Origin: Amanita rubescens
Lineage: Eukaryota > Basidiomycota > Agaricomycetes > Agaricales > Amanitaceae
Length of the DNA: 64,000 nt
Reading direction: 5' to 3'
Assembly (NCBI GenBank): GCA_015039365.1
Contig: WION01000179.1
Span: forward strand, 1 to 64,000
Made by a program: the position numbers and the translations under genes. Positions 10,047 through 21,520 of the stretch are shown piece after piece (within the stretch, counting starts at the first letter, position 1; each line of letters opens with the position of its first letter). Under the pieces are notes generated by a model. That model was not told where the DNA came from and searched no databases. It saw only the letters and a program-made list of their open reading frames with translations.

Positions 10047-10352
10047 CATCAGCAAATTGGGGAAAAATCTGACCTCATCTGATTGCATCTGACACTGCTG
10101 GAACACTGGCTGTCCGATTGTCTGATTGTCTAACCAGCACTGGAACACTAATTGTCTGACAGCCTGATTGTCTGACATTGTCTGACAACATCTGACACCT
10201 CATCTGGCACTTGTCAGATGTTGTCAGATGATGTCAGACAATCAGGCTGTCAGACAATTAGTGTTCCAGTGCTGGTTAGACAATCAGACAATCAGACAGC
10301 CAGTGTTCCAGCAGTGTCAGATGCAATCAGATTTTTCCCCAATTTCCTGATG
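10047..10352. mobile_element. Related palindromic MITE, copy 3 (306 bp)
   Basis: Terminal inverted repeats CATCAGCAAATTGGGGAAAAA and its near complement, with the same TGTCTGA/TCAGACA internal blocks but a different inner sequence from copies 1 and 2, so it is a subfamily. Flanked by TA on both sides (10045-10046 and 10353-10354). Almost the whole element folds back on itself. Confidence 0.85.
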
Positions 10353-11022
10353 TACACTCGGCCGATTCCTTATCAACATCCATTGTGTCATTCTCCGAAT
10401 CTTCTACGGACCCTTTGAGGGTATCAGAGTGGATCTCAATCGTCATACAGATGGCGTTGCGGATGTATAGACCTGCTCTACAGCTCGAGAATGCGAGGAC
10501 GAGCGATCTTCTACCTGGCCTGATGTGCACCTGTACCGAGGCTGTGTCGCGCCACTTTTCTCATAGCGAAGCACGCACTTGATCCTTCTTAGCATTGTTT
10601 GTTTGGCCCTGGCTTTTCGACGTGTAAGAGGAGCAGGACGAATGGTAGAACCGGAAAGATGAGGAAAATGACGGCGAGACGAGGAATTCAATATAGTGAG
10701 TTCATCATTTTGATTTATAGTGATACATGGTGTCCTAATTGTCCAGTGGTGCGACCAGTTTCACTTTTGTCACCATTGATACCCCGGATGCACTTCCTAA
10801 TTTTCATCGGAAGGAACGACCAACAACATTCAATTGTGCGAACTTTGTTCAACGTCCCACCCCATGGCTTTGCTTCTTCAACATCATCGAGCACCGAGTC
10901 CTACACCCACTCGCTATCCGCCCCATCCAGGCATCTCAAGCTGAAATCGGATTCCAATAAATTGTCAAATCGTTTAACGGCTAGTGCTTAAACGTAAACC
11001 ACGTAGTCTCTCACATGACATC
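10353..11022. other. Intergenic stretch without a supported gene
   Basis: Only short overlapping ORFs without recognisable features. Confidence 0.5.
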
Positions 11023-11301
11023 ATGACCATCGCAGTCACTGTCCCCACTCAATCCCCTTCCTTGGAAAAGGGTTCAACGTTCCGATCTATACCAGGTTGA
11101 GTATTCTCCTTGGCCATTCGGTTACCTGGGCGGAGAAATGACAGACTGTCTTCCTAAACGTCAAATCTTGCAGAGGGTGGGATTCTGGTCCAACGTTTAG
11201 CTGACTTAGAAGATGGAGACGAATCCATAGAGTTAAGCGATTGGCCGGTGGCGGTTAACCAGTCTAGTTTGATTGAACATGTTTTCGAAACGCGTGGATG
11301 A
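11023..11301 (+). CDS. Candidate small two-exon gene, 66 aa, unknown
   Basis: Exons 11023-11095 and 11174-11301, separated by a 78 bp GT-AG intron, give a continuous acidic peptide (MTIAVTVPTQSPS..., ending ...EHVFETRG). It has no signal peptide or membrane segment and I do not recognise a family. The exon pair is clean, but a protein this short could also be the remnant of a longer gene. Low confidence. Confidence 0.3.
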
Positions 11302-11743
11302 ATAGCATTAATCAATTCGACGGAACGTTAGGCTAATAATGGACGTGGCTCGCAAATACGTAGTAATGCATACAACGCGCAATGTCGCGCATATATAGCT
11401 CCGGAACACGTACTTAAAGTGAGGCTTGCGAACAACCATCGCCGTCCTGGTCTGAGAACGGATGAATCCCCTGCACGCCCTCCTACTTGACATCTGAGCG
11501 CCGTAAAAGAAAACCGAACACTAAACCGATTAACACCAATACAACCTGTGATGATGGCGTAGTTTCTCATTCGGGCATTTAGTTTAGATTGAATTTGTAT
11601 GATACTTTCGTTAGCGACATTACTCGTTACTAACAAAAACTATGGTCCATATACTGCATGTCCATACAACACGAGACAAAACCAAAAACTATAGTCCGAA
11701 AGAACTTGTCCACAAGCGTCCTACCGAATCCCGACTACGCATT
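11302..11743. other. Intergenic stretch without a supported gene
   Basis: No convincing coding signal; the right part is probably the 3' untranslated region of the minus-strand secreted protein gene. Confidence 0.5.
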
Positions 11744-12811
11744 CTAAAATGGGACGTTACCCCAAGGAGGGACTCCGTAAAGGCCCTCTGGTACGGCATT
11801 GGGCCAGTGAACATCGTTGTAACTGGGGCTCTGGAAGTTATGGGGGAAATGGAGATCATACTTCCAGCTCCTGTCCGTGACGTAGACCTCAGTGGAGCAC
11901 CCAGAATTGAGCTCGAGGGCGGCAATGACACCGGCAGGTCCTCCAAAGTTTGTAGCATTTACTGCAACAACGATGTTTCGAGTAGGAGGGGTGAGATGGA
12001 ATGAATAAATCTGAGCGTGCGTCCAGTCCGCATGAGTCCCGATCACTTTACCATTGATGTAAAGTGTATACTCGTTATCTGTGCTGATGATAATCGTGCC
12101 GCCGGTGGCCGGTACATTACCAGGTATCGTGATGTCCTTGCGGAACGCGCGACTCCCGATAGGTTTGTTTCCTCCAGCACCGCTAACTGCCTCGTTTGTC
12201 CAAATCCATTGTGATTGGGTGAGGGAGAGGGCAGGGAGAGGGGCCAGCAAGGTGGGTGTATGCCAGGACGGAGTGTTGGCAGTACCCAACTCATGAGCGT
12301 GGGTCCAAGTTTTAGCGCCACGCTTCATTGCGAGCCAGCTACTGTCGCTCGCGATCGTTTTGGTGCTCCCATCGGAATAAAAGACCTCGATAGCGGCGAG
12401 CAATGCGGCCGGGTTGGGCGGGCCACCAGGGGCGTTAACAACCTGGGCAGTAAAGACGTTACCCTCCGGACGGAGGGCGACGCAGTATTCTTGAGCTATT
12501 TCCCAGTTGTTACCCTGCCCAACAAACTGTCCATTAACTGAGAGAGTATAGTTATTATCCCCGACAATGATAATTCCTGCAGAGACGGGGCGTGCGCCAG
12601 GATGAAAGCCAAGGGCGTAGCGGAATTCGCCGGTGGCGTAGGCTAGTTCTGTGGTAGCAGTTTCATACCAAATCCAATGGGAATTGCTGAAGTCTAGCGC
12701 GACCGCGCGGCAGATGAATAGGGCAAGGAAAGTGCTGAAAAGCGCTAGGACAATAAGTTAGACGACGGACTATACGAGCAGATACGAGGTTCAAGTACCT
12801 TTGACAGCCAT
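11744..12811 (-). CDS. Secreted two-domain beta-sandwich (lectin-like) protein, 337 aa
   Basis: Two exons: 12811-12799 and 12744-11744, with a 54 bp intron (12745-12798) containing a CTAAC branch site. The start gives a classic signal peptide (MAVKALFSTFLALFICRAVA, predicted cleavage before LDFSNS). The mature protein has two similar halves. Each begins with a W-I-W motif (SHWIWYE; SQWIWTN) and carries a Y-T-L-x-V/I-N-G-x-x-V/I-G strand (DNNYTLSVNGQFVG; DNEYTLYINGKVIG), followed by W-x-x-A-Q and a VNAxxxGGPxxxxAALE-type segment. This is the pattern of galactose-binding-like jelly-roll domains seen in extracellular fungal proteins and accessory domains of rhamnosidases. A carbohydrate-binding role outside the cell is inferred; no catalytic domain is present. 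The ORF is intact. Confidence 0.75.
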
Positions 12812-12847
12812 TGTTCGAGCTGAAGTTCGAAGTCAAAGTCGGGTAGC

Positions 12848-12855
12848 CTTATATA
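12848..12855 (-). promoter_or_regulatory. TATA box of the secreted protein gene
   Basis: TATATAAG on the minus strand, 37 bp upstream of the start codon at 12811. Confidence 0.5.
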
Positions 12856-14120
12856 CGCCAGTAGGGGTCGCGTTCGAACCAATTGCGGTAATCGTTTGAA
12901 CAGATATATGTTTCAGTGATCAGACTGAAAAAGGTTAGGTCAAACCTAATGGGTGATCATTAGCGATGGCGTTCGAAAAGTAGGTCGATCATAATGGAAA
13001 AGGGTTCACCCAGCACCATATGTAAACGCCGTTTTCGCTTTCTTGTCCAAGTCACACGCCGGTCTTATATCTGCGATGGTGTTCTGAAGAAAGTTAGGCA
13101 GGTGACTTCGATTTCATTTGTGGCCAGTTGGAACTCGTGCCGTCAACTGCGTTACCTCTGGATACGATCAGTGTTTTTCGCTGACCTTCATTGGGCTCGT
13201 TAGGACAGCCATAGGTATTCGTTTATGCAACTAACCACGTTCCGATTCGAACGGGAACTCGGAATGAGAATTTTAAGGGTGGCAGTATCATTTCCTTATG
13301 TTCGATGCGACGAGTCGGATGTATGCGGTGGCGCTTCTGTTGGCACACTGCGGTAGCGGTCGGTTTCGTTGGAGGATGGTTTAGCCTCGGCAGGCACATC
13401 AGACCCTTGAGCTCCCTTGGCCTTGGCCGCCTCAAGGAACAGCCAATCAGTGAAACTCGATTCTGCATACAGAAACGGTTAGGTGTTCCGTGACGTTCAA
13501 CGTAAACGTACCAAACATCTCCAACTGATTTTCTTCTGTTGGTGTGGGAGTCACAACAGGACTCCTCCTCGAGTCCTCAAAGAACGAGGAAAAGGAAAAG
13601 AAGAGCCACCCTCTCCCGAAACCACCATTCCCAGTCCCCCATTTCATCAATTCCATTTAATGGGCTGACGGTCAGCCCAGCCCTGTTAGAGATCGAATAA
13701 GCGTCTACATTTAGAGTCAAATCGACGAAACAAAGTACCAGGAACTTACCTTCTCAGCTATCCAAGAACGACACCTCCTCTCCCCGAATATTAAAATGCG
13801 AGTACCTGCGTCCGATGATCAAGCGTCCAACGCGTATTCGATCTTCCGTCTCCACCATTCAAAACTAATGCGTTACGTAGTCAAAAATGTTACGTCAAGT
13901 TGCCCTGACCGCTCACCATTCGTGTTGGGGAATCAGGGGATGTTCAAACGCCGGTTCTTGAACCATGCGGAAGCTTAGTGCCGAGCCTTGTATTTTTCGT
14001 TGCCGAAGCCATTTCAACTCATGTTGATTCGTACGAGGCGATGCCTACAAACGTACCTGAGAATGATCATAACGGAAGAACACGGGGCAAGGGGAGATAC
14101 GATAGATCTCGAAAACTAGA
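12856..14120. other. Intergenic stretch without a supported gene
   Basis: Several ORFs of 60-80 codons on both strands, none with recognisable domains. A small perfect hairpin (GGGCTGACGGTCAGCCC) lies at about 13662-13678 after a possible coding remnant. Confidence 0.5.
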
Positions 14121-14600
14121 TGTCTGTTGGTGTAAGAAAACCACGGGAAAAGGGGTGGCAAATGGTCCTAAAAAACTATAGCTTTGCTGGTGTAAGGAAA
14201 CCGCAGGCGGGAGTATGGGAGGCAGTCTTCAAAAACTGTGTAGGTGTTGGTGTAAGAAAACCGTGGGCGGGGCCATGGAAACGGTTCTCGAAAACTACAA
14301 GTGTGGTGTAAGAAAACCGCAGGCGGGGGTGTGGGGAACGGTTCTAAAAAGTATGGATCTGCTGGTGTAAGAATATCGCAGGCGACGGCGTGAGGAACGG
14401 TTGTCAGAGACCATGGTGCTGGTGTGAGAAAATTGCGGGCAAGGGTGTGGGGAACGGTTCTCAAAGACCATGGAGGTACCAGTGTAAGAATACCGCAGGC
14501 GAGGGGGTGCCGGACGATTCTGAAAAACCACGGAGGCGGTGGTGTAAGAATACCGCGGGCGGCGGCGTGGCGAACGGTTCTAAAGAACCCTGAGGAATGC
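14121..14600. repeat. Minisatellite, about 8 copies of a 56-60 bp unit
   Basis: Units begin with GGTGTAAGAAAACCG-like sequence at 14129, 14189, 14249, 14305, 14364, 14421, 14481 and 14541 and continue through GGAACGGTTCT-like sequence. Copies differ by substitutions and small indels. Open frames of 60-180 codons cross the array on both strands but are low complexity and not called as genes. Confidence 0.85.
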
Positions 14601-15482
14601 GAACATGGGCGAGACAGCAAACGATGGGAGCAGATAATCACCCTCTGTTGGTGGTGAGTGGAAACCATCAGCGATGGTGCTAATAAGCGTACCGTGAAAG
14701 GGGAGTAATGTTGGTAAACCATGGGTAAAACAGGGAGTGATGGTAACCTGATACGGGTAAGGAGGATATATCAGCGTCCGTGCAACTAATGGTGATGGGG
14801 AACCTACCGTGCAAGGTAAGGGAAACTACCAGTGGGACCAAACCCTAACGTTAACTCTCACTGGACCAGTGACGCAACGATACGGACGGACGCTACGCTG
14901 CTGAACCGCCATATGATCTTCTATTCACGTCTCCACCCGTCCATCGCAACCTAACCAGTCTACTAGTAGTAGTCTAGTGATCTGCATGGATAACCTGCAG
15001 GTAGCAAATTGGACAAAATGCCTCTACCCCTCTTACAAGCTCAACTACGTCCTCATCCAACCCCTTGTCTCAATCCCACCTCAACCCTGTTGGTACGATA
15101 AACACAAGATCGTTGGCCTAGACCCATGGGCTACCTCGTCCCGCACTGAGTCTTTACGGACGAACTGGGGTTCAAGGACGCGGTGACGAAGGCTCATATG
15201 AAATTGACTCGAAGAGTTGGGCGAAGTAGCGTAGAAGGGCGATATCAAGACCGATGGGAAGCTCGTTATCGAGAGTCTGCCGTTAAGGAATGAGGATGGA
15301 GGGATGTGTGCCCTAGTGTCGAAGTGTCCATTAGCAAAATGGTGGTGGATCCGGTTTGGTATCGGGCGGAGAGGTTTAGCATGTGCGTTGTCGTCTCGTC
15401 TCATCTTTTAAAAAAGGAGTATATATGCGTGCGTTCTGACCGTGAATCGGATGGTTTTCAGCACATTCTGCTCCGGCCAGCA
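14601..15482. other. Intergenic stretch with a duplicated segment
   Basis: No supported gene. Sequence around 14863-14965 (CAGTGACGCAAC, TACGGACGG, ATCTTCTATTC.CGTCT, AACCTAA) is a diverged direct repeat of 21903-22045. Confidence 0.5.
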
Positions 15483-15689
15483 CTACGCCTTTTCTCGCTT
15501 CATTAGAGCCTCGTAGCGTTCCGCAAACGAGAGGTTGCAACACGGGTTGTCAATGACGCCTGCCGCATGACATGCCAAGCGGTACCGTAGAATAACCGAG
15601 GAAGGTATGAAATTGTTGATTTGCCTTGATACCAGGGTGCACCTTCTGACGTCTTGGGCGTCTAAATACAGGAAAATTCGTTCAAGCAA
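15483..15689 (-). pseudogene. F-box domain fragment
   Basis: The peptide starts within an F-box (LERIFLYLDAQDVRRCTLVSRQ), followed by a typical VILRYRLACHAAG segment and a SFAERYEALMKRE motif seen after the F-box in basidiomycete F-box proteins. It stops there, with no C-terminal domain and no good upstream start, so it is a truncated copy. Confidence 0.6.
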
Positions 15690-15766
15690 AATAATGGGGG
15701 TCGACCGTCGTGGGACTAAAGGATAGCAGGTGATGATGAATACGCGGTTATGGCCACTGTTGCACT

Positions 15767-15899
15767 CGGTAGTCAGATTGGACAGGTAAGGGCGAGGTAA
15801 CCGTCGAGATTTGCGCTTCGTATGACTGGTGCATCGGGCAGCTCTTTTGACTCATGAGGTGATGGCGGGAAGACACGGGTGCCGCCTCAGTAGACAATG
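15767..15899. repeat. Segment duplicated in inverted orientation at 23145-23273
   Basis: ACCGTCGAGATTTGCGCTTC, GTATGA..TGCATCGGGCAGCTC, GCGGGAAGAC and GCCTCAGTAG occur here and, on the opposite strand with minor changes, at 23145-23273. The two copies flank the NACHT-ankyrin-Tup1 gene. Confidence 0.7.
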
Positions 15900-16074
15900 A
15901 ACGATCCATCAGTCTTCTACCTGTCATTTTCATACGTTTGTTGGCTCGATTACTATAACATATGCAGCATAATGAGTAATAAAGAAAAAAGACAGTGTAC
16001 ACAAAATGGAAGCAACATATATAAAAAAACATCCAAGACTCCAATGATGAGGAATTTGGTAATAGTATACACCT

Positions 16075-19000
16075 TCAAAGTTGCAGTGGCCCGTAGCTCC
16101 CTGTGTAGCGAAACAATGAACATTGCACAGCGAGAAAATGACACACATACATATTCTTGCTTGCGAGTCCCCGAGGCTTCCCGTGGCGAGCAGTCCTCCC
16201 ATCGGACTCAGATCAATGGAAATGATCGAGTTTTTGTGGCCCAGAAGCTTACACTGCACCACTGCCGATCTAGCATCCCAGAACTGGACTCCGCCGTCTT
16301 TGGAACCTGAGACGACCCATTGTCCGTCGTGCGAAACGGCGGCGGAAAGGACACAATCCTGCAATCATCGGATCAGTTCACTTGGCCTAACGAAGAAAAC
16401 AAAAAGGTGAGACGTACCTTGTGGTTCAGCGTGCGCGGGCTACCCTTTTCACCGGGACCAGTTGCACTGCTGCCGCCTCCAGGGTCACCCTTTCTTTCGG
16501 CGTCGGATACGTTCAACCCACTTACATCCCAGAACTTCAACGTTTTGTCCAAGCTGCCACTAACGAGTCCTTTCCCGTCAGGGGTGAACGCGACACTGAA
16601 CACACTGTCTCTGTGCCCCTGCAACCGCTCAACGAGGACACACGTCGCCACGTCCCATATCCGGACGAAAGTGTCTCGACAGCCGGCAGCAACGAATTGA
16701 CCATTGGGGGAGATGGCGACAGAGGTAACTCCAGCGTCGCTGTTGAGCGAGTCGAGGTCATTAATGATTAGGACCTAATCGACGGTTACCCATACTGCAA
16801 AAGACTGTGGGAATAATCAACCTACTTTGGGTGGAGGCTCCAGATCGGCCATGTCCCATATTCTGACGGTCTTATCGACCGATCCGGATACGATCAGACG
16901 TCCATCGAGTGAAAAGTTCAATGAATAAATCTCCCGTTGGTGTCCGTCGAACACGTGGAGGACCTCTTCCTTTGCGATGTCCCAGATCTGCGTATTCCAA
17001 GTTGAGGATTTGTTCGTGGAACAGATTAACTATGCATACCCTGATTTGTCTGTCCTCTGCAGCAGTAGCAAGTAGCTTTCCATCTGGGCTGAAACATACA
17101 CTCCGGATATACAGGTCTCCGGACTTTCTTGCTGATTTGTGTGTCAGAACACTGCAAGATGATTCAGCTAAAATTGAATGTAAATCAGGGAGCATGTGGC
17201 TCACCAAGTCTTGGTGCCCGTTTTGGTATCATAGATCTGTGCAGTCTCGTTGCATCCAGTGGCAAGGTACTTGCCATCCAATGAGAACCTAACACAACAC
17301 ACAAGGCTGCAATACCATCAAACTTCTACTTGTTAGAAACCAATCAGAACACACACCTCTTGTGCATTAAGTTGTGCACCAATCTAACATCCAGTACTCT
17401 CTTGACCTTTGGATTGAAAATAACATACCAATCAGAACCCTGCCTCTTGAATTCAGGTGATATTGTATGGATATCAAAATGCTCAGGGAATGAATTGTCA
17501 TATTCTCCTTCTGGAACATTCACATCTGCTCCATTTTCTGGAAGAATCTTCACAACTTCACTAGGACCCATATGAGTTGCACCTTGTAATGCACTGCCAT
17601 ATTTTCCTTGTGGAATGTTCACATCTGCTCCATTTCTCAGAAGAATCTCCACAACTTCATCTGAATCCCTATAAGATGCAGCTTGTAATGCATTACCATA
17701 TTTTCCTCCCTGGGCATTCACATCTGCTCCATTTTCCAGAAGAATCTTCACAATTTCAGTATGACCCTGATAGGATGCAGCTTGTAATGCATTCCCAAAT
17801 TCTCCTCCCTGAGCATTCACATCTGCTCCTTCTTCCAGAAGAGTCTTCACAATTTCAGTAAAACCCATATGAGATGCAGCTTGTAATGCATTGCCTCCTG
17901 GAACATTCACATCTGCTCCATTTTCCAGAAGAATCTTCACAACTTCACTAGAACCTTTATAAGATGCAGCATGTAATGCACTGCCATATTCTCCTCCCTG
18001 AGCATTCACATCTGCTCCTTTTTCCAGAAGAATCTTCACAACTTCACTAGAACCCTCATATGATGCAGCTTGTAATGCATTGCCATATTCTCCTACCTTA
18101 GCATTCACATCTGCTCCTTTTTCCAGAAGAATCTTCACAACTTCACTAGAGCCCCTATAAGATGCAGCTTGTAATGCACTCCCATAGTCTCCTCCCTGAG
18201 CATTCACATCTGCTCCATTTTCCAGAAGAATCTTCACAACTTCACTAGAACCCCTATAAGATGCAGCTTGTAATGCACTCCCATATTCGCCTCCCTGAGC
18301 ATTCACATCTGCTCCATTTTCCAGAAGAATCTTCACAATGTCACTAAAACCCTCATAGGATGCAGCTTGTAATGGACTGTCATATTTTCCCTGAACATTT
18401 GCATCTGCCCCACTTTGCAGGAGAATCTTCAAGACCTCACTGGAACCCATGTATGAGGCAGCTTGTAATGGATTCCTATGTACTCCCTGAGCATTCACAT
18501 CTGCTCCATTTTCCAGAAGAATCTTCACAACTTCACCAGAATCATTATGGGATGCAGCTTGTAATGCATTGCCATATATGGCTCCTCCCTGAGCATTCAC
18601 ATCTGCTCCATTTGCCAGAAGAATCTTCACAACTTCACTAGAACCCCTGCAGGATGCAGCTTGCAATGCATTGCCATATATGACTCCCTGAGCATTCACA
18701 TCTGCTCCATTTTCCAGAAGAATTTTCACAACTTCACTAAAACCCTCATAGGATGCAGCTTGTAATGGATTGCCATATTCCCTTCCTTGACCATTCACAT
18801 CTGCTTCATTTTCCAGAAGAATCTTCACAATTTCACTAGAACCCTTCTTGGATGCAGCATGTAATGCATTCCCATAATTTCCTCCCCAGGCATTCACATC
18901 TGCTCCATGTTCCAGAAGAAGCTTCACAACTTCACCAGAAACATTATAGGATGCAGCTTGTAATGCATTGCCATATTCTCCTCCCTGAATGTTCACATCT

Positions 19001-21087
19001 GCTCCATATTCCAGAAGGATCTTGACAATGCCCCCATGACCTCCAAGTGATGCAGCTATTAATGGATTTCCATATATGCTTGTATATTGATTCATAGTAG
19101 CCACCCTGTCCAGGAGAAGCTTCATAATCCCAGTGGGACTCTTATCTGAGATTACTTGTAACCAATCATGACAATCCACAACATTTATGTCATTCAATGC
19201 TGTGTCTAACAGAAGCTTCAAAGTGCCAGTATTTCCTTCTTTTGCTGCAATTTGCACAGCCATGCTATATTCTTCCAGTGACTTGGTATTCTTTATCAAG
19301 GTTTCAATAACACTCTCCAGCCCAAACAATGCAGCAAAGTGGAGTCGTAACTTTATTTGATGCCACACATGAAGTTGTCTACCCCTCAAATTCATCATTA
19401 CCCATCTGTTGAATTCACTGTCTTCAATCTCAAAAAAAGTCATTACAGTGGCATGCAAAGTTGGATCCTCTTTGCTCAGTTTGTAATGATTTGGCCAATA
19501 TTCACATGCATAATGAAGAAGTGGAAAATCTGAATCTTTGCCACCATTATACCACTCATCTAGAAGGTATTTTACACAGCAATAACCAATCATGCAATGG
19601 GCTGTCATAGTTTCCAACAAGGCAATATCACCTTCTTGAAACATGCTTTGTCTGGCCAGGAAATATTCCTTCACAGATGAATGAGCTAGTCTCACTCTAT
19701 TATCTTCTGTTTTGGTCACTAGACTTGAGCACATGAATATCACATAATCATGATGGAGCAAAGCTAAGTCTGAATCAAATTTGCCACTTGATAGATCAAA
19801 TGTCACCACTTCAGCCAATTCTTCTGCTTTCAATGGTCTCATCCCAAAAACTAACCACTGTAGAAAGGTTTTCACATATGGCATATCTTCTGGACTAATC
19901 CTTTGAAGTATTTGATCATAAGTAGCTTCCAAGCTTTTTGGAAGATTTTCCAAAGCTTTCTTCAGCTTATTTAGGGTTGGACACAGCTTTAACTCTTGGA
20001 TTTGACAGACAACCCAGCGGAACCTACTCAGTCTGATTAGCCACTTTCCATTAAAAGGATAATCTATGCATACATTCCATTTGCACCACTTATGAGCACC
20101 TCCTTGACTTGCTCTTTAATTGTGTGACTCCACATCTTGAACTTGCTGTCTGCTTCAACAGCTGCATGAATATAGGATATAATATCACTTTCAATTAACT
20201 CTGCAGAAAGGCATATTTCCATTGCAGCACATCCCTGCATATTCACCAGTATATGCTGGTCACTCCTGCTGGTCATCAAGAGATGAACATTGGACAACTG
20301 CCATCCATGAATGATCATGATCACTTTTGTAAACAATTGTTCATATTCATCACATTCATCCAAAGCATCAATGACCACATAATTTTGCTTGAAGTGATGA
20401 AGAAGCTCCTTCAAAAGACCAAGTAGCTCATCCTGAGTGGGATTATACAGCCTGCCATGCTTTTCATAAAGCCTTTCCATGATGGAATATTTCTTGGATC
20501 TGGCTGTCAGAGCCAAAACCAGATATGAAAGAATATCCCTAGTAGTTTGTTTTGTCCTGTCACCAATGTCAAAATAGAAATAGACCAAAGCAGTTTCAGG
20601 CTGAGCCTGAACAATGTCCTTGATATCTTCAATTACAGTGGAACTGATCCTCCCTTAAGTGCTTAAAATAAGGTACTGCAATAATACACACCAAATAATT
20701 GTCTTTCCACAACCAGCTACATATCAATCATACACGTTCAGCTATTGTGACAATTATAGATTAGATAGGACACTCACAAATGCCATTGATCCATATCAGA
20801 GAATTAGGTTGTTGCTTCCAAGTCAAATACCTCTCATCCTTGAGTAGCCATTGGCCAGTGTTCTCATGGTGCTTATTCCTTGCATTATTGTGATTAATGG
20901 ATGGATCAGGTGGATCCAACCATTTTTGGAACTTTCCTGCAGGGGAGTCTTGGTCATGGTACACTGGAGAGATCCAAAGAAGGCTGCATACCAAGAATTT
21001 CATCAGTATCAACTGATGAATCACGGTTAACATGTTCACATGCACTATACAAACAACCACATACTGTATACATATTGATTCTAACAT
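16075..21087 (-). CDS. NACHT-ankyrin-Tup1(WD40) fusion protein, about 1512 aa
   Basis: Ten exons: 21087-20778, 20716-20692, 20643-20074, 20023-17357, 17306-17205, 17151-17040, 16987-16826, 16774-16418, 16358-16151, 16100-16075. All introns are 48-61 bp GT-AG and every junction keeps frame. Exons 1-4 encode a NACHT STAND ATPase: a [15 protein letters not shown] entry motif, a P-loop ISGCGKT built across intron 1, Walker [19 protein letters not shown] (sensor), then FRWVVCQ and [14 protein letters not shown] helical parts. About 16 ankyrin repeats of 34 aa follow ([20 protein letters not shown] type). Exon 4 then continues, without a stop, into the Tup1 linker ([18 protein letters not shown]) and exons 5-10 supply the complete Tup1 WD40 propeller ([24 protein letters not shown] to ARIWSYGPLQL). 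Tup1 is a general transcriptional corepressor; its N-terminal tetramerisation and Ssn6-binding region is absent. NACHT proteins are NLR-like sensors, so a decoy or chromatin-output role is inferred. The 5' end is uncertain. Confidence 0.85.
17357..19080 (-). repeat. Array of about 16 ankyrin repeats (102 bp units)
   Basis: Consecutive 102 bp units inside exon 4 of the fusion gene encode ankyrin repeats with strongly similar sequence; several neighbours differ by only a few bases. This suggests recent duplication or unequal exchange. Ankyrin repeats bind protein partners and would set recognition specificity. Confidence 0.85.
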
Positions 21088-21360
21088 GGGAAATTAAGTT
21101 TAGTATCGGGTGCAATGAGTGCAAGAGAAGACACACATAATCACGACCAATATTGATCATTAGGTTATCTTTTACCATGACATTCTGAGAGTTGGCAAGT
21201 GCATTGACAGAGTGATTGTATACATGTTGATTCTAACATGGGAAATTAAGTTGTATCAGGCGTGATGAGTACAAGAGTACAAGAGAAGACACACGTAATC
21301 ACGACCGACATTGATCATTACGCTATCTTTTACAATGACATTCTGAGAATTGGCAAGCAT
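21060..21360. repeat. Imperfect tandem duplication of about 150 bp
   Basis: TTGATTCTAACATGGGAAAT, AGAAGACACAC, TAATCACGACC, ATTGATCATTA and ATGACATTCTGAGA recur in the same order at 21075-21200 and 21229-21355. It covers the presumed 5' region of the fusion gene. Confidence 0.75.
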
Positions 21361-21423
21361 ACTTATTGTGTTGACGGAGTGATAGTCGTAGTAGAGGATT
21401 AAGATGTGCTGACACATTTGTGA

Positions 21424-21520
21424 AACCTGGCGGCCGCTTCAGGCTGCTTCACTCGGTGTCCAGAGCGCTCAGGAACACTCCAGAGTGATCCGGAGCGCCT
21501 GAAGTCCGCCACCCTGGGTT
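21424..21520. repeat. GC-rich inverted repeat, about 97 bp
   Basis: AACCTGGCGG..CCGCTTCAGG at the left pairs with CCTGAAGTCCGCC..CTGGGTT at the right, and the interior (CACTC/GAGTG, AGCGCT) also folds. It could be a short MITE or solitary terminal repeat. Confidence 0.6.

Noticed and set aside
14168..14722. 184-codon minus-strand ORF across the minisatellite
   Set aside because: Open only because the repeat unit lacks stops in that frame; low-complexity and no start context.
17577..18641. Plus-strand ORFs opposite the ankyrin repeats
   Set aside because: Repetitive antisense readings of the ankyrin exon.
20998..21030. Second hammerhead candidate (CTGATGA near a palindrome)
   Set aside because: No GAAA and no closing helices; it is only a TCATCAG/CTGATGA palindrome.
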